This document shows, piece by piece, positions 1 to 8,299 of a stretch of DNA of 64,000 nucleotides. The position numbers and the translations under genes were made by a program. This stretch comes from Chloroflexota bacterium (lineage in GTDB: Bacteria; Chloroflexota; Anaerolineae; Anaerolineales; UBA4823). Within the stretch, counting starts at the first letter, position 1; each line of letters starts with the position of its first letter. Location: positions 1 to 64,000 of the forward strand of contig JAAYXE010000173.1 in the NCBI GenBank assembly GCA_012516075.1, written 5' to 3'. A model generated the notes under the pieces. It saw only the letters and a list, made by a program, of their open reading frames with translations, was not told the DNA's origin and did no database searches.

Positions 1-1234
1 CCGTTGGGGTGACTGTGGGTGTAGGCAGCTGGAGCCCGGCTTCCGTGAACACCAGATTGACAACCTCCCCAAATGAGCCCATCGGACCCAGGTCCTGCTG
101 GTTAAAGTAAAGCTGTAAAGCTCCCCCATTTCCGGTCAGAATTTCAATCTGTTCGTCTCCGGCAAATGAATAAGCGCTGCCGGGAAGGACACGTCCCTCG
201 AGTTCAACTTCACCATCGACCAGCACGCGAACCCATGCTCGCTGGTTCACCGTCATGTAGATCTGCACGGCCTGCGAGCCGGAGGCTGGCGGCGCCACAT
301 CGGCCGTTGATTGGGTTTCGCTCAGCTCAGGTTGGGTAGGGAAAGCGGCCTGAGATTCACTTTCGGGAGATGAGGTGACGGGCTCAGGCGTGATGGTAGG
401 CGATGGGCTGGGCGTGGCGAGCAGCACCTCTGCAATGGGAGGGGCAGTGGGGGCCGGCGTTTCTTCTGCCCGAATGGTAAAGATGCGGATCGACCCCCAG
501 ACGGCAAAAGCGACCAGCGACGCGCCCAGGAACACCCCGATCAGGAGGTCGGAGGACAGCAGGCGCCGCAGTGGTAAAGGCAGGGAAATACGCGGCAGAG
601 AACGTCGTTTTCGCTCTGGTTGGGCAGCTCCGGCATCTGGCGTTTGCGTTCCAGCTGCTGTTTTTCGCATCGCCAGGCGTGCCTGAAGCCCATCGGCAAA
701 CTGCAGCAGCAGGGGTTCGGGATCCAGACCGAGGAAGGCAGCGTAGTTTTTCAACATTCCCCGGCCCTGCACCGGCGAGGGTAGTCCGTTTAAATTCCCA
801 GATTCCAGCGCCTGCAGGTAATGCCTCTTCAGGTGTGTATGGCGGACGACATCGTCCAGTGACAGCCCGAGAAGCTCGCGCTGGTGGCGGATCTTTTGTC
901 CGATATCGGCAAAAATTGCGCTGGCTTCCTGATCGGCAGGATTCGGTTTCGTTTGAGGCTGGGGGTGGGCCGGTGCAGGGGGCAGTTCATCAGGCTGGCC
1001 CTGATGGCTGCGATTCAAGATATCCAGCAGCGGTTCTGGATCGAGGTCGAGGAAGCGTGCATAGGTGCGCAGAAAACCTCTCGCCTGTGTCATCGAAGGC
1101 ATGGCCTCGAAATTGCCCTCTTCCATTGCCCTGATGTAGTGCAGGCGCATGTGAGTGGCCCGGGCTACCTGTTCGATGCTGAGCGAACGCTTCTCTCTGG
1201 CCTGGCGGAGCTGCTGGCCTACCGTCTCTTTCAT
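1..1234 (-). CDS. RodZ-like protein with two HTH domains, 3' end beyond window
   Basis: The reading frame starts at ATG 1234 and stays open to the left edge, so the C-terminus is missing. In order it encodes an Xre/RodZ-type helix-turn-helix (about residues 7-70, beginning VGQQLRQAREKRSLS), a second similar one (about 110-175, IGQKIRHQRELLGLSLDD), a basic stretch, one membrane helix (about 226-250), a Pro/Thr/Ser-rich linker, and a domain resembling the DUF4115 C-terminus of RodZ (WVRVLVDGEVELEGRVLPG, then a GNGGALQLYFN segment). RodZ links MreB to the cell-wall elongation machinery; here that is inference from family. Standard RodZ has one HTH, so the duplication is unusual. A membrane-bound transcriptional regulator is the alternative. 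Confidence 0.8.
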   Translation of the reverse strand, partial: MKETVGQQLRQAREKRSLSIEQVARATHMRLHYIRAMEEGNFEAMPSMTQARGFLRTYARFLDLDPEPLLDILNRSHQGQPDELPPAPAHPQPQTKPNPADQEASAIFADIGQKIRHQRELLGLSLDDVVRHTHLKRHYLQALESGNLNGLPSPVQGRGMLKNYAAFLGLDPEPLLLQFADGLQARLAMRKTAAGTQTPDAGAAQPERKRRSLPRISLPLPLRRLLSSDLLIGVFLGASLVAFAVWGSIRIFTIRAEETPAPTAPPIAEVLLATPSPSPTITPEPVTSSPESESQAAFPTQPELSETQSTADVAPPASGSQAVQIYMTVNQRAWVRVLVDGEVELEGRVLPGSAYSFAGDEQIEILTGNGGALQLYFNQQDLGPMGSFGEVVNLVFTEAGLQLPTPTVTPT

Positions 1235-1384
1235 AACGTCAATTATAGTGCTTCTCTGGCAGTGGAAAACCAACCGGCCCGGGTATTAGAGGGTGAAGGA
1301 GCAATGTCCCTCGCCGCTGAACCCAGGCCGGCTGCTTTCAATGCTAGGCGCTCGATTCAGTGAAACGAGCCTCTTCCTTTATTA

Positions 1385-1939
1385 TTAAGGTTCGACCTCT
1401 TCGGTCTGTGCTTCCGGCCCGGTCTCTTCGACAGCCTCAGCGCTCTCTTCCGCTTCTGGCGCTTCTTCTTCAAAAGCGGCCAGGTTCACCGTCTCGCCTT
1501 CGCGATGGACGATGACAGTCACCTCAGGGATCAGGTCCATGGTCAGGCGCACGCGGACCTTGTATTCACCCAGGTTGCGGATCGGCTCGGAGTCAATCTG
1601 GCGGCGGTCGACCTCTGCACCCGTGCGCTCGCGGATGGCATCTGCGATCATCTGATTGGTAATCGACCCGTACAATTTGCCGGTTTCACCCGCTCGAGCG
1701 GGGAAGGCGAGCACCAGATCTTTGAGCGCTTCGGCGACGCCGCTCATTTCCTTGTTCAAAACTTCTCGCTGCGCGGCAGCCCTGGCGCGAATATGATCAG
1801 CCTGCTTCAGCGCGCCCGGCGTGGCCAGCACAGCCAGCCCCTGCGGCAGCAGGTAGTTGCGGCCGTATCCATCAGCAACCCGCTTGACATCACCGGCGCG
1901 CCCCAATTTGTACACATCTTTGAGGAGTAAGACCTTCAT
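1385..1939 (-). CDS. rplI: 50S ribosomal protein L9
   Basis: This is the large-subunit protein L9, which binds 23S rRNA near the L1 stalk base. The N-terminus [20 protein letters not shown] and the [13 protein letters not shown] segment are the family signature, followed by the long connecting helix and the C-terminal domain ([12 protein letters not shown]). At 184 residues it is longer than the usual 148 or so. The excess is an acidic tail rich in Glu (from about residue 152), which bacterial L9 normally lacks. It stands alone, without rpsF/rpsR next to it, and faces away from recO. Confidence 0.97.
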   Translation of the reverse strand: MKVLLLKDVYKLGRAGDVKRVADGYGRNYLLPQGLAVLATPGALKQADHIRARAAAQREVLNKEMSGVAEALKDLVLAFPARAGETGKLYGSITNQMIADAIRERTGAEVDRRQIDSEPIRNLGEYKVRVRLTMDLIPEVTVIVHREGETVNLAAFEEEAPEAEESAEAVEETGPEAQTEEVEP

Positions 1940-2043
1940 TTTTCAAGCCCTTTCAAAATTTGGTGGAATGATGCGCATTCTCGCGCTATCGCCCGGGCGA
2001 AGGGTACAACGCACCGGGCCCGCTGATTTTACCACCAGGGAGG

Positions 2044-2086
2044 GTTGACGTCAACTCGCACATTCATTGACGGTTAAAGATATAAT
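2044..2086 (+). promoter_or_regulatory. recO promoter region (leaderless start) with upstream palindrome
   Basis: A consensus -10 box TATAAT lies at 2081-2086 and the recO ATG begins at 2093, only six bases later. There is no Shine-Dalgarno sequence in the 20 bases before the ATG, so the transcript probably begins at or next to the start codon. No good -35 box is visible at the right spacing. A perfect 12-base palindrome GTTGACGTCAAC at 2044-2055 lies just upstream and could be a protein-binding site. That role is inference. Confidence 0.5.
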
Positions 2087-2092
2087 TAGAAC

Positions 2093-2896
2093 ATGCCTTC
2101 TAGAGAACGCTCTTTTCGCGCCGAAGCGGTTGTCCTGCGCCACAGTGATTGGGGGGAAGCCGATCGTTTGCTGGTCCTTTTTACTGCAGCGATGGGCAAA
2201 GTGCGCGCGGTTGCTAAGGGAGTACGCAAACTGCGCTCACGGAAAGCCGGCCATCTGGAGCCATTTACCCGGGTGAATCTGCTTCTGGCGCGCGGGCGCG
2301 ATTTGCTGATCGTCACCCAGGCCGAGACGCTTGATGCTTATATGCCGCTGCGTGAGGGCCTGCTGCTGCCCACGTACGGCGCCTATATCCTGGAAGTTGT
2401 CGACCGGTTTACCTTCGAAGAAGAGGAAAACCGGGGCCTTTACCGCCTGCTCGTCGATACCCTGGCGCGTTTGAGCAGTTCTCCGCACCCCGAGCTGGTG
2501 GTGCGCTATTTTGAAATCCGCCTGCTGGACCTGATTGGGTTTCGCCCCCAGCTGTTTCAATGCACAAACTGCGGTGAGCAGATCAAGGCTGAGGACCAGT
2601 ATTTTTCCGCCGAACAGGGCGGCGTCCTGTGCCCGCGCTGTGGGGAACCGCGTGCGAATCTGGCCAACCAGACACAAATTACCGTGCGCAGCGTCTCGAT
2701 GAATGCGTTGAAGTATTTGCGCCATCTGCAGCGCAGCCGCTATGAGGAAGTGGCCAACATCTCCCTTTCACCGACTCTGAACCGGGAAATGGAGAACCTG
2801 ATGCAGTATTACCTGACCTATTTGCTGGAGAGAAAGCTGAACACTCCGCCATTCCTGCGCCATGTACGCGGGCAGGTCGCGGGGGATGGTCAGTGA
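2093..2896 (+). CDS. recO: DNA repair protein RecO
   Basis: RecO works with RecF and RecR to load RecA on SSB-coated single strands and anneals complementary strands. The 267-residue product begins with the OB-fold (RAEAVVLRHSDWGEADRLL, then LFTAAMGKVRAVAKG), has the helical middle domain, and carries a four-cysteine zinc site (CTNCGE at about residue 157 and CPRCGE about 24 residues on). Length and order match the family. The ATG at 2093 is chosen because the frame begins there and the -10 box fits a leaderless transcript. Confidence 0.95.
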   Translation: MPSRERSFRAEAVVLRHSDWGEADRLLVLFTAAMGKVRAVAKGVRKLRSRKAGHLEPFTRVNLLLARGRDLLIVTQAETLDAYMPLREGLLLPTYGAYILEVVDRFTFEEEENRGLYRLLVDTLARLSSSPHPELVVRYFEIRLLDLIGFRPQLFQCTNCGEQIKAEDQYFSAEQGGVLCPRCGEPRANLANQTQITVRSVSMNALKYLRHLQRSRYEEVANISLSPTLNREMENLMQYYLTYLLERKLNTPPFLRHVRGQVAGDGQ

Positions 2897-2918
2897 CCGG
2901 CGGAGTTTTTACAGCGTC

Positions 2919-3794
2919 CTACGCTTCCTGCTGCTCGTAATAACGGCGTGTCTCGGTCTCCCGGCCGCGCACCACCCGCTTCCCCTTCAGTGGTCCGCTG
3001 ACTTCGGTGACCACCGTAGACTGGCTCTCCTCCCCGTCCCCTTTCCGGTAGTAAATCACAACCCAGTCCTGAGTTTTCTTCAACTCATGAGCCTTGGCGG
3101 TGTTGGAAAACAAGGCCGTGAATTCCCAGCCCTCCCGCCGGACGTTGTACACGGGCAGCCAGGCTTCTTTGTTCGGGTTGAAGCGTCTGGGAGCAATTTT
3201 GCGGAGTTCATTGGCAGCCGCTTTCTCCCGGTATTCACGGTCGACGGCAAGCAGCAGATGAACTGGGGGCCGGCTGCTCGCCTGTGCCTGCCTTCCCTGT
3301 TCTGCCCGCCGCCGGCTGGCCGCGGTCAGCCGCTCCGCCAGACTGGCGCTAATGCCCTCGATGCGGCGTGGGCCCAACCCGGGGACCTGCTCCAGACGGC
3401 CGTCATGTGCAGCCTGTTCCAGCTCTTCCAGGGTGTGAATATCCAGTTCGGTCGCGATCCTTTCAGCCAGCTCCGGTCCCACGCCGGGGATCTGCATAAA
3501 CACAGCCCCGGGCGAGCTCTCCGCGCGCAGCTCGTCCAGCAGGTTCGACCTGCCAGTCTCGACGACTTCGGTGATGACGGCGGCCAGCCGCTCTCCAATT
3601 CCCGGCAGCTCGATCAACCGGTCTGTTTTTCCCTGCCTGATCAGGCCGGCAGCCTGTTCACCTGCCTGGAGAAGGCTCTCAGCACCCTGGCGGTATGCGC
3701 GCACACGGTGAGGGTTGGCGCCCTGCGCTTCCAGGAGTTCCGCGATCTGTTCCAGAATCCGGGCGATATCCTGATTGGTTGGATCTGCCATCAT
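2919..3794 (-). CDS. Helix-hairpin-helix protein related to the PolX N-terminal region
   Basis: The product has 291 residues. Residues 1-75 resemble the 8-kDa-type domain of family X DNA polymerases (NQDIARILEQIAELLEAQG, then a GIGERLAAVITEVV hairpin). Two further helix-hairpin-helix motifs follow (IPGVGPELAERIATEL and VPGLGPRRIEGI), then a C-terminal beta-rich part of unknown type (about 175-291). No polymerase nucleotidyl-transfer motif or PHP exonuclease domain is present, so it is not a complete PolX. It is probably a DNA-binding protein; its exact role is unknown. The start is supported by GGGAGGA seven bases before ATG 3794. It converges on recO. Confidence 0.7.
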   Translation of the reverse strand: MMADPTNQDIARILEQIAELLEAQGANPHRVRAYRQGAESLLQAGEQAAGLIRQGKTDRLIELPGIGERLAAVITEVVETGRSNLLDELRAESSPGAVFMQIPGVGPELAERIATELDIHTLEELEQAAHDGRLEQVPGLGPRRIEGISASLAERLTAASRRRAEQGRQAQASSRPPVHLLLAVDREYREKAAANELRKIAPRRFNPNKEAWLPVYNVRREGWEFTALFSNTAKAHELKKTQDWVVIYYRKGDGEESQSTVVTEVSGPLKGKRVVRGRETETRRYYEQQEA

Positions 3795-3879
3795 TATCCT
3801 CCCTGCAGCAGTTGATTTTCCGCTTCTAGATTATCATAAGATTTTCATTTTTAGAGACCAGAAATTAGAGCGGACCCAG

Positions 3880-4276
3880 ATGGTCAAATCTGAACTGGTG
3901 AGGAAACTGCGCATACAGCCCGGGCAGCGGATTTTATTCGTCAACGCTCCCGAGGGTTATCTGGAGCAGTTATAGACCCTGCCGGAGGGCGTTATGCTTT
4001 CTCAGGTGGTAGAGGGGGAACACGACTTCGCGCAGTTTTTTGTTCATAACGCGACCGAACTGCGCGAACCGGCGCCTCAAATCATACAGGCCGTCAAATT
4101 TGACGGCCTGATGTGGTTCTCGTATCCCAAACGCAGCTCTAAGGTTAAAACGGACATCGCGCGATCACGGCTGGGAGCCGGTCCAGGAAGCGGGACTGAA
4201 GACAGCAAGCCAGATCTCCATTGGTGAAACCTGGTCTGCTCTGCGCTTCCGTCCTTCCGAGCGGGTTGGAAAATGA
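3880..4276 (+). pseudogene. Broken DUF3052-like gene (in-frame TAG plus frameshift)
   Basis: The frame from ATG 3880 reads KLRIQPGQRILFVNAPEGYL, stops at TAG 3973-3975, and continues in the same frame with LPEGVMLSQVVEGEHDFAQF, then VKFDGLMWFSYPKRSSKVKT. Near 4159-4163 one base is missing; restoring it gives DHGWEPVQEAGLKTASQISI and ETWSALRFRP up to TGA 4274-4276. The order (NAPEGY, LPEGV, DF.Q.F, GLLWISYPKKSSKVKTDI, DxTWSALRFRP) matches the DUF3052 family as I know it; its function is unknown. Two independent lesions argue for decay, or for poor sequence here. Confidence 0.8.
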
Positions 4277-4318
4277 ACGCTCTGCGTAACCAATTATCCG
4301 TTCGAGAAAATCGAGGGA

Positions 4319-4612
4319 TTAAATCTTCACCCAAACAAGACGCGCCAGATCTCGCTCCAGAGCCAGTTCAATATTCTCAACCTGGATAATGGTCACCGGT
4401 GTGGGCTGCACAACGCTGAGCGGGTGTCCGGGGATGACACCGTAGGACTGCAGCTGCGCCCGGCGGTCCGGAGAAATCCTGTTCGAAAAGCCGGTGACTG
4501 TGGCCGTTTTGCCTGGTGAAAGGTCTGCGAGGGTCATTTCCTGGGTGGCCTGGTGCGATACTGCGGGGGTAGGTTGGGGAACTGCGCTAACTTGGATACC
4601 GAGAATTGCCAT
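4319..4612 (-). CDS. feoA: FeoA-domain protein
   Basis: FeoA is a small SH3-like cytoplasmic partner of the ferrous iron transporter FeoB. The core begins at MTLADLSPGKTATVTGFSN and continues with RRAQLQSYGVIPGHPLSVV and a final beta strand. The start is set at ATG 4612, nine bases after the purine run AAGGAAAA; ATG 4621 is possible but sits too close to it. This leaves about 25 extra residues before the FeoA core. It is the last gene of the fur-feoB-zinc ribbon-feoA run, which is the reverse of the common feoA-feoB order. Confidence 0.85.
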   Translation of the reverse strand: MAILGIQVSAVPQPTPAVSHQATQEMTLADLSPGKTATVTGFSNRISPDRRAQLQSYGVIPGHPLSVVQPTPVTIIQVENIELALERDLARLVWVKI

Positions 4613-4661
4613 AATCGTCATTTTCCTTCAGCAGTGATTGGATAATCCTTTGCAATGCAGA

Positions 4662-4895
4662 TCAGGGTACCGCGTGCGTACCTCCTTCGGGCTTGGAGGC
4701 AGGGCTGAAGCGTGAGAACAACCGGGTGGCAAGGTTCGCCAGCCTGGACTGCCGTGTGTTGACGGTTTCAAAGCCGCAGGTGGGACAGCGGGTCAGCAGG
4801 CAGCCTTTGTGGAGCGGGCAGGACTGGCAGGCTGCGTTTTCGTTGGGGTCAAACAGGCTGCCGCAGACGGGGCAGGTGATCAGTAAATCGTTCAT
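4662..4895 (-). CDS. Small zinc-ribbon protein of the feo operon
   Basis: A 77-residue protein with two clusters of paired cysteines (CPVCGSLFD, then CQSCPLHKGCLLTRCPTCGF), i.e. seven Cys in the first 45 residues, suggesting one zinc site plus a further metal or Fe-S site. The ATG at 4895 overlaps the feoB stop as ATGA and has AGGATGGGG in front; ATG 4904 in the same frame is the alternative. Small Cys-rich proteins between feoB and feoA are often annotated as FeoC-like, but this one has no winged-helix pattern, so I leave it unnamed. The overlap suggests coupled translation with FeoB. Confidence 0.75.
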   Translation of the reverse strand: MNDLLITCPVCGSLFDPNENAACQSCPLHKGCLLTRCPTCGFETVNTRQSRLANLATRLFSRFSPASKPEGGTHAVP

Positions 4896-6865
4896 AAGCC
4901 CCATCCTGCGAGCATCAGCCCGCGCTGCAGAAGACCACCGACCAGGAAGGCCAGCGGCATGATCAGGACCAGCATCCCCAGCGATGCCTTCCAGCCGCGT
5001 TCCTTTGCGATCATCAGAACGCTGGCAATGCAGGGGATAAAGAGCGTGATGGTGACCATGGCGACCACTACCTGCAGGGGTGAAAGCAGTCCATGGGATT
5101 CCATTACGAACAGACCGGTTGCACCGAAATCACGGCGCAGGAAACCCATCAGAAACGCCGCACTGGCTTCTGCTGGAAGGCCCAGCCAGCCGGTTACCAG
5201 TGGTTCGGTCAGGCGGATCAGTGCAGCGAGGATACCGGTTTTATCAAGGGCGAACATGAGCGCTGCGCCAATCAGAAATAAAGGCACGACTTCCTTGACA
5301 TACCATTCCAGGCGGGTGAGGGTCTTCAGTAAAACATTCGAGATTAGCGGCAGGCGCATCGGGGGCAGTTCTACCAGCAGGTTGGTGCGTTCACCGGGCA
5401 TCAGGCGAGCGGCTAACCAGCCTACGACGAGCAGCACCAGCAGGACCACCGCTCCCCAGATGATGGCTGCGGTCAGCGAAATTCCGGCCAGCAAGCCCAT
5501 CACCACGCCTAACTGTGCAGAGCAGGGGATCGCCAGGGCCAGCAGGAGCGTCACCAGCAAACGCTCACGCTTGCTTTCCAGCACCCGGGTTGTGACCGTT
5601 GCCATGGTGACACAGCCCAGGCCCAGCACCATCGGCAGAACGGCTTTGCCGTTCAACCCCAGGAACTGGAACAGACGGTTGCTCAACGCTGCCAGACGGG
5701 GCAGATAGCCGGAGTCTTCCAGAATCGAGAAAGCCAGGAAGAAGGTAGTGACAATCGGAAGGATCAGCGCCAGGGCGTAGGTGATGCCCATGGTCCACAA
5801 TCCATATTCACCTACCAGGAAGTCAGCGATCAGCGTTGACGGGATCAGGTTGTATGCCAGATCAATTATGGCGGGATTGACGATCTCTCCGAACAGATTC
5901 TCTTCAAGCAGGTCAACCAGTGTGCCGGCTCCAAAAACCCCCACAAACCAGTAAAGACCATAGAGGACTGCAGCAAGGATAAACAGGCCCCAGACCGGGT
6001 GAGTGGTCAGCCGGCCGAGCTGTGCAGAAAATCCCTGCTTACCGGTCTGTTTGACCTTCAGTACCTCCCGAGTTGTTTGATCGACAAACTCCAAACGCAC
6101 CTGCTGGATTACCACGGACAGCGGTTCGGCGAAGGACTGCTGCAGAGTATCGCGCTGTGCGCACAGCTCCTGGTAAACATCCTGATCCAGGTTTGCCTTC
6201 ATCCAGGTCTCGCTGACGGGATCCCTGCTCAACCACATCAACGCCAGGGAGCGCGGTGAAATGGGCGTGTCGTTCAGGCGGGCGCTGATCGCTGTGACCG
6301 CACTTTCCACCGGCTCGGGATAATCCAGGTGCAGGTCAGGGGTGCTGGCGGTGCGTACAGCGGCGATTATTTCGTTCACCCCCTGCCCGTGCACCGCGGT
6401 GGTGGGTATTACATGGCAGCTCAGCCGTTCACTCAATAAAGGCATGTTGATGGTTACACCCCGGGACTGGGCTTCGTCCATCATGTTCAAGGCTACGATC
6501 ATGGGTAGGCCCATCTCGGCGAGCTGTACGGTCAGAAGCAGGGTGCGGCGCAGATTCTTAGCGTCGCCAACCTGAAGGATGGCTTTCAACCGCTCATTAA
6601 AAAGCACACGAGCGGTTACCTGTTCATCCTCCGAGTGCGGGGGAAAGGTGACCACTCCGGGGGTATCCACCAGGGCGAGGTCAGGAAGTTCACGGATGGT
6701 GCCGCGCGCAATCTCAACCGTTGTCCCTGGATAATTTGACACCGCCACGCGCTGCCCGGTCAGGTGATGAAAAATGACCGACTTACCAACATTTGGGTGT
6801 CCTACCAGCGCAATACTACCGCTGCCAATATGATTGATCGTAGTTCCAGAGTTATGACACTGCAT
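4892..6865 (-). CDS. feoB: Ferrous iron transport protein B
   Basis: FeoB imports Fe2+ across the cytoplasmic membrane, with a GTPase domain at its N-terminus. Visible are the G1 loop GHPNVGKS (residues 22-29), NYPGTTVE (G2), DTPG (G3) and NMMDEA (G4), then a helical insulator, the two Gate repeats and about ten membrane helices ending near residue 657. Length is normal. It follows fur by nine bases and overlaps the zinc-ribbon gene, so the group is one operon, probably repressed by Fur through the operator at 7346-7370. Confidence 0.97.
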   Translation of the reverse strand: MQCHNSGTTINHIGSGSIALVGHPNVGKSVIFHHLTGQRVAVSNYPGTTVEIARGTIRELPDLALVDTPGVVTFPPHSEDEQVTARVLFNERLKAILQVGDAKNLRRTLLLTVQLAEMGLPMIVALNMMDEAQSRGVTINMPLLSERLSCHVIPTTAVHGQGVNEIIAAVRTASTPDLHLDYPEPVESAVTAISARLNDTPISPRSLALMWLSRDPVSETWMKANLDQDVYQELCAQRDTLQQSFAEPLSVVIQQVRLEFVDQTTREVLKVKQTGKQGFSAQLGRLTTHPVWGLFILAAVLYGLYWFVGVFGAGTLVDLLEENLFGEIVNPAIIDLAYNLIPSTLIADFLVGEYGLWTMGITYALALILPIVTTFFLAFSILEDSGYLPRLAALSNRLFQFLGLNGKAVLPMVLGLGCVTMATVTTRVLESKRERLLVTLLLALAIPCSAQLGVVMGLLAGISLTAAIIWGAVVLLVLLVVGWLAARLMPGERTNLLVELPPMRLPLISNVLLKTLTRLEWYVKEVVPLFLIGAALMFALDKTGILAALIRLTEPLVTGWLGLPAEASAAFLMGFLRRDFGATGLFVMESHGLLSPLQVVVAMVTITLFIPCIASVLMIAKERGWKASLGMLVLIMPLAFLVGGLLQRGLMLAGWGL

Positions 6866-6874
6866 ATGGTTATC

Positions 6875-7336
6875 TCAATCTGGCTGTTCCGCCGCGAATA
6901 TTTGCTTTCGGCAGTCAGCACAGGTTCCATACAGCACTACCGACCCACTTTCAACCTGCGCTCCGGAGTGCAGCTCAAACTGTGCTTTGATGGTGTTGAC
7001 GAGCAGAGTATCGAACTCGATGACTTTTTTACAGGAATTGCACATGAAGTGATAGTGCTCATTGTGATCCGTGGCGTCAAACCGCTCCTGGCGCCGTTCA
7101 TCATCGAATAAGCGAGAAGCGATCAGCCCTTCCTGTTCCAGCCAGCGCAGCGTACGGTATACGGTGGACAGGTGCAGCGTGCTGTCTTTTTCCCTGGCAA
7201 TCCGATACACCTCTTCGGCTGTGGGGTGGGTGTCGAGAGAACTGAGGGTTTCGACAATCAGCCGGCGCTGCGCCGTCATGCGGCCGCCCTGAGCCCTGAG
7301 GTGTTTTTTCGATTTTTCCAGGAGTACGCTTTTCAT
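6875..7336 (-). CDS. Fur-family metalloregulator (iron operon)
   Basis: A 153-residue Fur-type repressor: winged helix (MTAQRRLIVETL, HPTAEEVYRIAREK, STVYRTLRWLEQEGLI), then the metal-binding dimer domain with HNEHYHFMCNSC (Cys99, Cys102) and CADC (Cys139, Cys142), the structural zinc site. It heads the feoB operon, which argues for iron sensing, although PerR or Zur specificity cannot be excluded from sequence. The ATG at 7336 lies ten bases from an operator-like dyad, so autoregulation is likely. Confidence 0.93.
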   Translation of the reverse strand: MKSVLLEKSKKHLRAQGGRMTAQRRLIVETLSSLDTHPTAEEVYRIAREKDSTLHLSTVYRTLRWLEQEGLIASRLFDDERRQERFDATDHNEHYHFMCNSCKKVIEFDTLLVNTIKAQFELHSGAQVESGSVVLYGTCADCRKQIFAAEQPD

Positions 7337-7345
7337 CGGGGCCTT

Positions 7346-7374
7346 CTTATTGCAAATGATTTGCAGTAATCATA
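7346..7374 (-). promoter_or_regulatory. Fur-type operator and -10 box of the fur-feoB operon
   Basis: On the minus strand the half-sites TTACTGCAA and TTGCAATAAG are separated by five bases (7346-7370), with a perfect GCAAAT/ATTTGC core. A -10 box TATGAT (7374-7369) overlaps its upstream edge; no good -35 box is seen. Nine bases separate the site from the ATG. The same half-sites, four bases apart, stand at 19347-19370 before the second Fur-family gene, again nine bases from the ATG. Binding by a Fur protein is inference. Confidence 0.7.
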
Positions 7375-7497
7375 CCGCTTCTACCCAAATTGCACATGTG
7401 ATATTTGTAACATTTGCGCATGACAGAATTCCCAACATTTAAAAAGCAGGGTGAAAAAGTTCCAAAATTCACAAAGAAGGGAAAAGAGAGGAACATT

Positions 7498-7517
7498 GTC
7501 CCTATTGAATCAGGGAC
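7498..7517. promoter_or_regulatory. Dyad upstream of the DoxX gene
   Basis: GTCCCT and AGGGAC form a 6-bp inverted repeat with an eight-base spacer about 100 bases before the DoxX-type gene, in an AT-rich divergent intergenic region (7371-7615). It may be an operator or a small hairpin. No clear promoter pair could be fixed nearby. Confidence 0.3.
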
Positions 7518-7615
7518 GGGTGTATCTGATAAATAGGACAATAATTCGTAGAATAGGGAGCAGCTGGAATAAATTCTTCTGGTTACAGTTCTAGATTTTC
7601 TAAAAGGAGAACAGG

Positions 7616-8230
7616 ATGTCCGCAGTTATCGATCGCTCTGGAAAAGTTATTCAGGATCCCCCGATTGTTCAGAAGCTGCTCAATGACACCCGCGCAGCCT
7701 GGATCTGGCTGTTCCTGCGGGTCTGGCTCGGATGGCAGTGGATCGAGGCCGCCTCTCACAAAGTAACCAACCCTGCCTGGGTGAACGGCGGTGAGGCCCT
7801 GAAAGGCTTCTGGACAGGAGCCGTTGCTATCCCGGAAAGCGGTCGCCCGGCAATTGCCTTCGATTGGTACCGTGCTTTCATCCAGACACTGCTGGATGCT
7901 GAAGCCTACACCTGGTTTGGCAAAGTCATTGCTTATGGTGAACTCCTGGTTGGTATTGGACTGGTCCTCGGTGCATTCACCGGAATTGCCGCTTTCTTCA
8001 GCGGCTTAATGAACTGGAACTTTATGATGGCCGGCTCTGCCAGCACCAACCCCCTGCTCTTTGTCGTGGCGGTGGCTCTGATCCTGGCCTGGAAGGTGGC
8101 CGGTTATATCGGCGCCGATTACTTCCTTCTGCGCTGGCTGAGCACACCATGGCAGGCGTTCGGCCGGAAGGCTGAACGACCGGCCCCCATTGCGGGAGTG
8201 CCTTTTGCGGAACCTTCGACGGGTGACTAG
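7616..8230 (+). CDS. DoxX/DoxD-type membrane protein
   Basis: A 204-residue integral membrane protein with about four hydrophobic helices (around residues 30-50, 95-120, 125-145 and 147-170). The GWQWIEAASHKVTNPAW and GELLVGIGLVLGAFTG segments are typical of the DoxX family, which includes the DoxD thiosulfate:quinone oxidoreductase subunit. Whether this protein acts on thiosulfate is unknown. AAAAGGAG lies seven bases before the ATG. It is monocistronic, closed by the strong terminator at 8251. Confidence 0.8.
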   Translation: MSAVIDRSGKVIQDPPIVQKLLNDTRAAWIWLFLRVWLGWQWIEAASHKVTNPAWVNGGEALKGFWTGAVAIPESGRPAIAFDWYRAFIQTLLDAEAYTWFGKVIAYGELLVGIGLVLGAFTGIAAFFSGLMNWNFMMAGSASTNPLLFVVAVALILAWKVAGYIGADYFLLRWLSTPWQAFGRKAERPAPIAGVPFAEPSTGD

Positions 8231-8250
8231 GCCCATCACCCTCTGATGAA

Positions 8251-8284
8251 AACGGGTGCGCAGACTTCTGCGCACCCGTTTTTT
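8251..8284 (+). terminator. Rho-independent terminator after the DoxX gene
   Basis: A 14-bp stem (AACGGGTGCGCAGA with its complement) is followed by six T. It ends the DoxX transcript before the convergent response-regulator gene. Confidence 0.92.
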
Positions 8285-8299
8285 CTTTAATGATCTCGA

